Positions 1-5,744 of a stretch of 5,944 nt of DNA are shown here, piece after piece (positions within the stretch are counted from its first letter, which is position 1; each line of letters begins with the position of its first letter). A program made the translations under genes and the position numbers. The notes beneath the pieces were generated by a model. It ran no database searches. It was not told where the DNA came from and worked only from the letters and a program-made list of their open reading frames with translations. The stretch is from an uncultured Eubacteriales bacterium. Its GTDB lineage: Bacteria; Bacillota; Clostridia; Christensenellales; Borkfalkiaceae. The DNA lies in contig CACXHH010000292.1 of the NCBI GenBank assembly GCA_902767455.1, forward strand, positions 1-5,944, written 5' to 3'.

Positions 1-2772
1 TGCCGTCCACTTAAAGTCCTCCATCAAATCATCAGGCAGAGGGGTATCTAGGTTGATATCGTACAAGATAGAGCCGTTTGCTGTGGCGTCCTTCCTCGGA
101 TTTTGTAGTTGCCCTGTCCCGATAAATGTATAAGGCAGCGTGAGGCCGTTCTCTGATTCTACTTTACGTACAAATACGAAAACTTGTCTGCTGTCCTTTT
201 GCTTCTGCTCCTCCTTGGAGGAAATATTAGCAACGCTTTCCCATTGGAACGTCTGATTATCGAGGAACAAGTCCTTGTAATTAAGATGTTCCTGCACATT
301 GGCATCTTTCTTAAGCCCGGCAAAAATGTAGACATTCCCGTTCTTATAGTAGGTGCCCAACTGATTGTGTTTGGGGTTCTCCAGAATTCTAAGCAGCGCT
401 AAATCTTGCCGGTAATCTTCGTAAAGTAGGAAATCTTCATCCTCTTTGTTCTTTGCATCATACAGGGATAACCCGTAGTCCAGCAGGTCATTAATCCACT
501 CGGTAAACTCGGGCTCATTGTCCTCACAGCACAATTGAATAGCACCCTTCGTTTGCTGAACCGTATGATTCTCTACCATGAAACGAAGAGCATGTTGGTA
601 CTGCTCTTCCGTAAAACCAGCGATTTCTTTGCTAAGCAGATCCCGTATCTGATTCTCACTACAAACACCCGCCATAAGATACTTTACAATGAGAAATTCA
701 TGACGACGTACAAGGGGCAGTAGGGAAGATAAATAATTGATCACAGTGACTTGCTCGTCGGTGAAGTGGGGGAGTCCTTCCTCATCAATTCCCTTCAGGA
801 ACCCATAATATGAGTTGGTCTTTCTCCCTCCAATCTTAATTTTCATGAATTTGAGGAGGTCTGGAGCGTAGTCACTATTGATATAATCTACATGCTTCGG
901 ATAGTATTGAACCTTAAGGTAATCCTTAAAGTTCTCATAATCCTTCTTTATATAGCGAAGCTGGTTAAAGTTTTCATTATCAATATGATGAAGGATCTCT
1001 TCTTTGGATAGGTCATCAATATTAATTTGAACGCCATAAGGCTCCAATCCAAGGTCGGTAAAGTTTGTCCGAACCATCCGCTTAAGCCCTTTTTTCTCCG
1101 GAGAGAATCGATTAGATAAACCTCCAAGTGCTAAAGCGATATGGACACTTTGTTTGTAGCTATTCCCGATGAAGTCCAGGATCGTTACGTAGTCCTTATT
1201 CTCATATTTACGGAGGCCACGACCAAGTTGCTGCAGGAAAATGGTACTTGACTCCGTAGGGCGGAGGAATAGTACCATGTTAACGCCAGGAATGTCCACG
1301 CCTTCGTTTAAAATATCGACAGCGAAGAGGATCTCAAGTTCCTTGTTGTCGTTCTGTAAATCATTATAGGCTCGAATGCGTTCTCCTGTGTTATTATTTC
1401 CACTTAGGAAGGCTGTTTTATAGTACGCGCCCAGATTGTCCGCCATCATTCTTGCATGTTGTCTATTGCGACAAAAGGCCAGTGCTTTTAGTTTCTGCCC
1501 GGGAATACGATGGCTTTCGATTTGCTCATGGATAAACTCACAATTGCCCACATCTGACATTTGGGCGATTAATCGTCTTTCTGACGAGTCCGAGAGGCCA
1601 TAGTCAACTAAGCTATCTCGAATGCCATAGTAATGGAATGGAACAATTAAATCGTTAACAATTGCATCACGCAGGCGTAACTCGAACGGGATATTGTTTC
1701 CAAATAGATCGACGACATCCTGGTTGTCCATTCGATTCTCGGTGGCGGTTAGGCCCAGGAGGAATTCCGGCTCGAAGTAATCGATGATCTTACGATAAGT
1801 GTCTGCGACTGCATGGTGGCACTCATCAATTATGATATAGTCAAACTCTTTTTTATCAAACAGTTCCAGTGACTTGCACATGGTAGCGTTGGTAGAAAAG
1901 ATAAAGTCTGCTTCAATTTCCTTTGCCTCGCTTGAGTATAATCCACATGTCTTAAGACCGCCGAAGACTTCTTGGAAGGTGCTGAGGGATTTGCGGAGAA
2001 TGGAGCCTTCGTGAACGATGTAGAGTAAACGGTTAGGATTGAAGTTCAGAGCGTCAAAGGCGGCTAAATATGTTTTACCAGACCCGGTCGCAGAAATAAC
2101 GAGTGACCGGGAGATGCCAATTGCACGATTACGATTTAGCTCTTTCAATGCTTGCCTTTGCATGTAGTTGGGCTTAACCTTCTGCTCCTCCATATCATAA
2201 TCCATATCCCAGCGCTCGATGGCAAAATTGAGCTTTTGCTTGTACAGATTAATTCGGTCTTGAGAGAGCTCCAGGGTTTTATCCCAGATTTCGTAAAAGT
2301 CAGCGAGTGCGTCTTGATATGCAATGTCATACGGCTGGCAATCTATAACTAGATCCCACTCTATGTTCTTTAGAAGCGCATATCGAGTAATATTGGACGA
2401 TCCAACGATAAGCTCGCACCGGTTTTCAAACTCAAACAAATACCCCTTTGTGTGGAATCCATTGGTTGAATAATCCTTCTCGTTGAAAAAACACTCGTCA
2501 TCAAGATGGCACTCGAAGTTTTCAAAAGCGTTCGCCCATGATAAGAATGACTGAAGGGATTCTATATCAGTGAAATTCTGGTATGTGGATGTGACAAGCT
2601 TACCCTTGGCGCCACGCTCAAGGGCCGCCTTAATATCACTTGCTAGTAATACCAAGCCCGCTTTTTTAATAAAGCTGACCGTGAAATAAAAAGCAACACA
2701 TGTCCTCAGGTTGGCTTGAATGGTGGCCAGGAAAGAGGTCTCTGTATAATTAGTCAGAAAACGAGATTTCAC
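1..2772 (-). CDS. PLD nuclease-SF2 helicase-DUF3427 protein (3' end beyond window)
   Basis: I translated this by hand: 924 codons stay open from a GTG at 2772-2770 to the window edge. An in-frame TAA at 2793-2791 bounds the start, and GTG is the only usual start codon before the conserved FLTNY segment. No Shine-Dalgarno sequence is visible. Residues 1-145 are a PLD-type nuclease domain with one HxK motif (H107, K109), then GSSN (124-127) and NIEWD (136-140). An SF2 helicase core follows: PNYMQRQAL (201-209), Walker A ATGSGKT (228-234), DECHH (316-320), TAT (342-344), ALAFCRN (430-436), NEGVDIP (489-495), QQLGRGLR (514-521) and ILDFIGN (531-537). Residues from about 550 fit DUF3427, with a C-terminal beta-rich part (NVYIF near 813, YKDLF near 832, FVFVRK 865-870). 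Family length suggests only a few residues are lost. The protein should be an ATP-driven DNA or RNA translocase with an attached nuclease. A role in defence is inferred. The gene starts 22 bases after the HIT gene ends. Confidence 0.93.
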   Translation of the reverse strand, partial: MKSRFLTNYTETSFLATIQANLRTCVAFYFTVSFIKKAGLVLLASDIKAALERGAKGKLVTSTYQNFTDIESLQSFLSWANAFENFECHLDDECFFNEKDYSTNGFHTKGYLFEFENRCELIVGSSNITRYALLKNIEWDLVIDCQPYDIAYQDALADFYEIWDKTLELSQDRINLYKQKLNFAIERWDMDYDMEEQKVKPNYMQRQALKELNRNRAIGISRSLVISATGSGKTYLAAFDALNFNPNRLLYIVHEGSILRKSLSTFQEVFGGLKTCGLYSSEAKEIEADFIFSTNATMCKSLELFDKKEFDYIIIDECHHAVADTYRKIIDYFEPEFLLGLTATENRMDNQDVVDLFGNNIPFELRLRDAIVNDLIVPFHYYGIRDSLVDYGLSDSSERRLIAQMSDVGNCEFIHEQIESHRIPGQKLKALAFCRNRQHARMMADNLGAYYKTAFLSGNNNTGERIRAYNDLQNDNKELEILFAVDILNEGVDIPGVNMVLFLRPTESSTIFLQQLGRGLRKYENKDYVTILDFIGNSYKQSVHIALALGGLSNRFSPEKKGLKRMVRTNFTDLGLEPYGVQINIDDLSKEEILHHIDNENFNQLRYIKKDYENFKDYLKVQYYPKHVDYINSDYAPDLLKFMKIKIGGRKTNSYYGFLKGIDEEGLPHFTDEQVTVINYLSSLLPLVRRHEFLIVKYLMAGVCSENQIRDLLSKEIAGFTEEQYQHALRFMVENHTVQQTKGAIQLCCEDNEPEFTEWINDLLDYGLSLYDAKNKEDEDFLLYEDYRQDLALLRILENPKHNQLGTYYKNGNVYIFAGLKKDANVQEHLNYKDLFLDNQTFQWESVANISSKEEQKQKDSRQVFVFVRKVESENGLTLPYTFIGTGQLQNPRKDATANGSILYDINLDTPLPDDLMEDFKWTA

Positions 2773-2794
2773 GAGGTTCGCAGTGTTTAGTTAT

Positions 2795-3172
2795 TCAATA
2801 ATTCTGTTTGGAGGGGATGACACCTCTTACACCGCCGCGTGGATTGGGAACATCTCCCTTGTATCGAGGTATTATATGCATGTGGACATGAAAAATACTT
2901 TGTCCAGCAGCTTCTCCTACATTAATACCAATATTGTATCCATCTGGATGATACTCATTGTCAATAATTGTTTTGACCTGCCCGGCAAGTTTAAGAATAT
3001 CTTGCTTCTCGTCATCCGTGAGGTCAAAGAATGATGCCACATGCCTTCTGGGAACAATGAGTGCATGTCCTGGGGAAACCGGGAAACTATCAAAAAATGC
3101 TATTGAAAGAGATGTGGAAGCAATAATCTCTCGTTCTGCCTCCACTTTACAAAAAGGGCAGTTATTGTCCAT
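2795..3172 (-). CDS. HIT-family nucleotide hydrolase/transferase
   Basis: This 125-residue protein is a full-length HIT (histidine triad) protein. The signature HVHMHII spans residues 95-101, and the middle histidine (H97) is the expected nucleophile that becomes covalently linked to a nucleotide. The N-terminal CPFC (C5, C8), with H44 and H95, fits the zinc site of the CxxC-type HIT subgroup. SPGHALIVPRRH (33-44) is also typical. HIT enzymes split phosphoramidate or phosphoanhydride bonds, for example in nucleoside phosphoramidates, dinucleoside polyphosphates or adenylylated DNA ends. The substrate here is unknown. The tail GGVRGVIPSKQNY matches, as I recall it, the form found next to DUF3427 helicases. 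The ATG overlaps the end of the HNH gene by 11 bases and has no clear Shine-Dalgarno sequence, so translation is probably coupled to that gene. No signal peptide is visible, so it is likely cytoplasmic. Confidence 0.95.
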   Translation of the reverse strand: MDNNCPFCKVEAEREIIASTSLSIAFFDSFPVSPGHALIVPRRHVASFFDLTDDEKQDILKLAGQVKTIIDNEYHPDGYNIGINVGEAAGQSIFHVHMHIIPRYKGDVPNPRGGVRGVIPSKQNY

Positions 3173-4241
3173 GCGCTACAGTATTATACCAAGGCGCAAA
3201 TCCCATATTTGTTGCAGTTTGCGCCATAGGCGTAAATTCATTTTTGAATAAGATGAGGAACTGTTCGTAAGAGGAATTAATCAACTCAGGGATTGAACAT
3301 CTGAAAACGAGATAGTCCTCGAGGAGTTTGTCAGAAGGATTGGAAGAGTAATTCTCCCGTAATGCATCATGATGAAGCTTTGCCATTGGCGCCAGATAAC
3401 GGTCGAGAGATGGAATACAATTACTCTTTGAGGAGTTAACAGATGAGTCTGACGGAATTAGATTCCACAGCAGATCATGAACAACAAAACTCCATGGGAT
3501 AAAGTGATCTAGGTCGTAATTGCCGGCGGTCAGTGTTGCACCAGTATATATGCAGTGGATTTGCCCGACAGCCTGAATATAGCGGTCCCAGAATCGGTGT
3601 TGACGTGTCAAAGGAGCACGCTGGAGAGGTTTTACTAGCTTAGACGGAATGTCCGGAACGTTCGGATTTCGCTTCTGAAGAAAGATAGATAGATTCCAAA
3701 AAGCAAAGTCTTTAAGGATGGCAGCGTATGAAATCAAGTACTCAACCCACGAATTACTGATCAGGATGGTTTTATCGAAAATGGCGTAGGGACAGTCATT
3801 CAAAAAGACTTGAGACTCGATTACGACTTGCGCGTCGGTTGCTTTGGGAATCCATGGTGACAAGAAACGATATGGAACGTTAAGCGTAAACACATAGAGC
3901 AAACGCCGGATAACGGGATTGTCTATATTCCTAATAATCTGTTCTTTAACGGATTCTTTGCTTGCATCAATGGGAATATTAAGTACTCGCTGGATTTCCA
4001 GGATATTGGATTCCAGAGAATCGAGCTTGCCAAAGGACAGTTTAAAATAATGGATTGGATACCAAGCTTCAGCAATCATCCCAGCAATAATTTCGTCAAA
4101 AGTAAAGACGCGACGGCTGGGATTGGCACATATCATATCAATTATTGATACGAACCAATAAAACTTGTAAGTTGCGGTAGTCTTGTCGAAGATTCTCGAC
4201 AAACGTCCCGCATCTACTATTCCTTGTGAAGGTAAAACCAT
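3162..4241 (-). CDS. HNH endonuclease, first gene of the HIT/helicase operon
   Basis: This 359-residue protein has an HNH nuclease domain at about residues 225-280. The core reads YDLDHFIPW (242-250) with H246 as the likely general base, then HDLLWNL (255-261) with N260, and NSSKSN (269-274). CIYTG (230-234) sits where many HNH proteins carry a zinc-binding CxxC, but the second cysteine is threonine and no later CxxC is present. The fold therefore probably does not rely on zinc, as in the HNH_4 and Cas9-like types. Residues 1-200 are mostly helical-looking and contain KFYWFVSIID (26-35); I do not recognise a named domain there. It may provide target binding or contacts with the partner proteins. 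The ATG at 4241 is chosen because AAGAAGG lies four bases upstream and because the protein body starts soon after it. The gene overlaps the HIT gene by 11 bases. The reaction is presumably cleavage or nicking of DNA. Confidence 0.88.
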   Translation of the reverse strand: MVLPSQGIVDAGRLSRIFDKTTATYKFYWFVSIIDMICANPSRRVFTFDEIIAGMIAEAWYPIHYFKLSFGKLDSLESNILEIQRVLNIPIDASKESVKEQIIRNIDNPVIRRLLYVFTLNVPYRFLSPWIPKATDAQVVIESQVFLNDCPYAIFDKTILISNSWVEYLISYAAILKDFAFWNLSIFLQKRNPNVPDIPSKLVKPLQRAPLTRQHRFWDRYIQAVGQIHCIYTGATLTAGNYDLDHFIPWSFVVHDLLWNLIPSDSSVNSSKSNCIPSLDRYLAPMAKLHHDALRENYSSNPSDKLLEDYLVFRCSIPELINSSYEQFLILFKNEFTPMAQTATNMGFAPWYNTVAHGQ

Positions 4242-4245
4242 ATTG

Positions 4246-4252
4246 CCTTCTT
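4246..4252 (-). promoter_or_regulatory. Ribosome binding site of the HNH (3162-4241) gene
   Basis: AAGAAGG on the minus strand is close to the consensus and lies four bases before the ATG at 4241. It decides the start, because the upstream in-frame stretch (4242-4301) has no ATG, GTG or TTG before a TAA at 4304-4302. Confidence 0.6.
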
Positions 4253-4269
4253 GAGATAATGCTTGATTA

Positions 4270-4304
4270 ATTCTAGCTTGGTGGTAATGCCAAATGCAAA
4301 TTTA
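4270..4304 (-). promoter_or_regulatory. Candidate promoter elements for the HNH-HIT-helicase operon
   Basis: Two weak alternatives are visible on the minus strand. TAAATTTG at 4304-4297 matches the Bacteroidota -7 consensus TAnnTTTG, but I see no TTTG at the expected -33 distance. TAGAAT at 4275-4270 is one base from a sigma-70 -10 box, with TTGCAT 18 bases upstream (4299-4294) as a poor -35 box. Either would start transcription about 20-50 bases before the HNH ATG. The choice depends on which phylum the DNA comes from. Confidence 0.25.
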
Positions 4305-4347
4305 AACAAATATGTGTATCAGCGTATGGTTTTATGGAATAAGTTGA

Positions 4348-4376
4348 CCGTAGATTCGGTCAGCACCGTTCTACGG
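4348..4376. repeat. Stem-loop of 11 base pairs with an overlapping alternative dyad
   Basis: On the plus strand CCGTAGA (4348-4354) pairs with TCTACGG (4370-4376), and inside it CGGT (4357-4360) pairs with ACCG (4365-4368). The loop is CAGC, and a small TT/T internal loop sits between the two stems. A second, mutually exclusive dyad, TGACCG-N6-CGGTCA, spans 4345-4362. No T-run follows on either strand, so it is not a standard terminator. It lies 107-135 bases upstream of the HNH start. It may be an operator, a leader-RNA structure or a 3' structure of the upstream transcript. Confidence 0.65.
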
Positions 4377-4395
4377 AATAGGATATTTTACGTAA

Positions 4396-4407
4396 TGTGT
4401 TGACACA
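4396..4407. repeat. Short palindrome TGTGT-TG-ACACA
   Basis: Two 5-base arms flank a 2-base centre, about 20 bases from the 4348-4376 stem-loop. It could be half of a regulator binding region upstream of the HNH-HIT-helicase operon. A 5-base dyad is also easily found by chance. Confidence 0.25.
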
Positions 4408-4486
4408 ACCTCATTTCCAATGAAACTCGACGTAGCAATAGTCTACCACCTTGCTGCCTTGTTGTAATTTGGATATCTTTATTAAT

Positions 4487-4520
4487 ACGAGAGTCGCAAG
4501 CTGTAACTATGGACTCTCGT
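4487..4520. repeat. Perfect 9-base inverted repeat with a 16-base spacer
   Basis: ACGAGAGTC (4487-4495) is the exact reverse complement of GACTCTCGT (4512-4520). In plus-strand RNA the stem can grow to 11 pairs (U4486-G4521, A4485-U4522). It lies 111-144 bases past the end of the upstream HNH gene. No U-run follows on the minus strand, so an intrinsic terminator is unlikely. It could stabilise a 3' end or act as a protein-binding site. Confidence 0.6.
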
Positions 4521-4612
4521 GTCAAAAAATGCATAACATCTGGTTTGAGACAAGGGACTAGCCCGACATGAAGGACCGGTCGCTTAGCTAACCATGGGCT
4601 AGAGTTGGACCA

Positions 4613-4624
4613 CAAGTGAACTTG
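4613..4624. repeat. Short palindrome CAAGT-GA-ACTTG
   Basis: This 12-base palindrome begins 6 bases after the stop codon of the upstream HNH gene on the minus strand. The 2-base centre makes a poor RNA hairpin and no T-run follows, so it is not a terminator. It may be a protein-binding site or chance. Confidence 0.25.
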
Positions 4625-4630
4625 GTTATT

Positions 4631-5743
4631 TCAACAGAAGTCATCGAACACATCACCACCTGTCCATTCGCGGCCGAGGGCTAAGGTGAAGTATTTTTCG
4701 GCACCGATCTTTTCAAAATAGGAGTGCTGATTCTCGTGGATGTAGTAGCCGTCTTGATATGTGATCGTACATAGAACATAGCCGCTACTTCCTTTGACGT
4801 GTTCGCTTGTTGTGATTACGGCGAGCGTATAGCCGTCGTCTGAGATGTCGGCCTTGAACACTATCGATTCATAGACATCGTTGCGGCAGAATACCTCTCC
4901 AGCCTTGAGGTTAGCCAGATAGTCCAGTAGGGGAGTAGGTGTGTGTTGAATCGGACAAAGAGGGAACTCAGACGGCACCTTCCAATTGAGTTGGAGTGCG
5001 CCAGGCGTCAGGGATTCTTTGAGGCCATATTGATCTTCATAGATATGACGTTCTATTTCCTCAATTTCATCCTTTTGCATCTGGTAAACAGACTTGTACT
5101 CGCGTGTATGCCAGCCTTTATCCCAGGGTTCCTCGAAGCTATCGTCTAATGCATCTTCGGGGCCATCGAATATCCATTTTCCAAGTCCTTCTCCATTGCC
5201 TTTGGACCTCTGCTGCACTTGCAACTTATCTTCTTCTGCCCATCGGGAAAGGTTTTTTAGGCACTTTGCCGCCTCTTCTTTTGAGACCGTCCTCATCCAC
5301 TTTGTATTGGGCTCAGAGGAGGATTCTCTAAGCTTTGAAGGATCTTTAAGGAAGTTTTCTATGCTGCCACAAAGCATTTCAATTCTGCGGCGCGTTATGG
5401 GGTTGTTTAGGACGTTCTCCAGGCGCGTTACCCATCGAAGATTTTCCGGGCGATTGTTGCAACGATTGGTGTCGATGTGGTCAATGACCATATTGGGATC
5501 TTCTGGTGCTCCGTGAAAGGCTGTTGCCACGACCTGATGGACACGGACATTTCCCGTGAAAATCATATAGCCTGTTCGTTCATCCTTGGTTCCGAAAGTC
5601 CAGACCTTATCCCACTTGCTGAGACGAGAACCAGGCTTGGGAAGACGAAGAATGGAGCCATTGTCACGGACCAGATACTGACGGTCCTTGTATTCGCACT
5701 GCATCTCGCAGTCGAATACCTCAAGTAGATTCTGGTTTTCCAT
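4631..5743 (-). CDS. HNH endonuclease of the homing-like (HNH_3) type with a large C-terminal region
   Basis: This 370-residue protein has its nuclease domain near the N-terminus. After YLVRDNGSIL (23-32) and GYMIFTGN (58-65) come VRVHQVVATAF (66-76) with H69, IDHIDTNRCNN (87-97) with the catalytic DH pair D88-H89 and N96-N97, and NLRWVT (101-106). This is the HNH_3 arrangement of phage and homing-like HNH enzymes. NNPITRRR (113-120) also follows the HNH core in relatives. Residues 121-370 are not a domain I can name. They include an acidic middle (about 190-240), a SLTPGALQLNWKVPSEFPLCP segment near 244-264, and a conserved-looking end GREWTGGDVFDDFC. I recall similar C-termini in Bacteroidales HNH proteins. 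The start is secure: AAGGAG lies seven bases upstream. One base separates it from the XRE gene, so the two are co-transcribed. It may be a nuclease in host DNA handling, or a selfish or defensive element. It shares no evident similarity with the other HNH protein. Confidence 0.88.
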   Translation of the reverse strand: MENQNLLEVFDCEMQCEYKDRQYLVRDNGSILRLPKPGSRLSKWDKVWTFGTKDERTGYMIFTGNVRVHQVVATAFHGAPEDPNMVIDHIDTNRCNNRPENLRWVTRLENVLNNPITRRRIEMLCGSIENFLKDPSKLRESSSEPNTKWMRTVSKEEAAKCLKNLSRWAEEDKLQVQQRSKGNGEGLGKWIFDGPEDALDDSFEEPWDKGWHTREYKSVYQMQKDEIEEIERHIYEDQYGLKESLTPGALQLNWKVPSEFPLCPIQHTPTPLLDYLANLKAGEVFCRNDVYESIVFKADISDDGYTLAVITTSEHVKGSSGYVLCTITYQDGYYIHENQHSYFEKIGAEKYFTLALGREWTGGDVFDDFC

Positions 5744-5744
5744 A

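Larger units (their letters stand above)
4242..4630. other. Intergenic region between the two gene groups
   Basis: This 389-base stretch separates the end of the XRE-HNH pair from the start of the HNH-HIT-helicase operon. I see no convincing gene, tRNA or canonical terminator. It holds two stem-loops (4348-4376 and 4487-4520), short palindromes at 4396-4407 and 4613-4624, and weak promoter-like elements near 4270-4304. The only T-rich run on the minus strand (4528-4523, six T) lies before the 4487-4520 stem rather than after it, so that stem is not a standard terminator for the upstream gene. Confidence 0.7.

Noticed and set aside
184..723. Plus-strand short open frames opposite the helicase C-terminal region
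   Set aside because: The minus-strand helicase frame is unbroken here and encodes conserved DUF3427 segments. The plus-strand frames have no motifs or ribosome sites that I can support.
1..2772. Possible frameshift or decay in the helicase gene
   Set aside because: I read every codon in the frame from 2772 to 1. There is no stop, and all helicase motifs lie in order in the same frame, so the gene is intact as far as the window shows.
4242..4301. In-frame extension of the HNH (3162-4241) gene upstream of its ATG
   Set aside because: The frame is open back to a TAA at 4304-4302 and reads like protein near the ATG, but it holds no ATG, GTG or TTG. AAGAAGG correctly spaced before the ATG at 4241 supports that start.
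4400..4405. Plus-strand TTGACA as a -35 box
   Set aside because: The sequence 15-19 bases further on (around 4421-4430) has no -10-like box, and no plus-strand gene follows.
4487..4528. Intrinsic terminator for the HNH_3 transcript
   Set aside because: The stem is strong, but on the minus strand the six-T run lies before the stem. What follows the stem is an A/T mix with no U-run.
4388..4615. Open frame of 75 codons on the minus strand in the intergenic region
   Set aside because: It starts at TTG with no ribosome site, has no recognisable motif, and contains both arms of the 4487-4520 inverted repeat. It is most likely chance.
5094..5516. Plus-strand open frame of 140 codons opposite the HNH_3 gene
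   Set aside because: It lies wholly inside a well-supported minus-strand gene with clear HNH motifs, has a biased Ser/Leu/Arg-rich product, and has no motif of its own. It is an antisense shadow.
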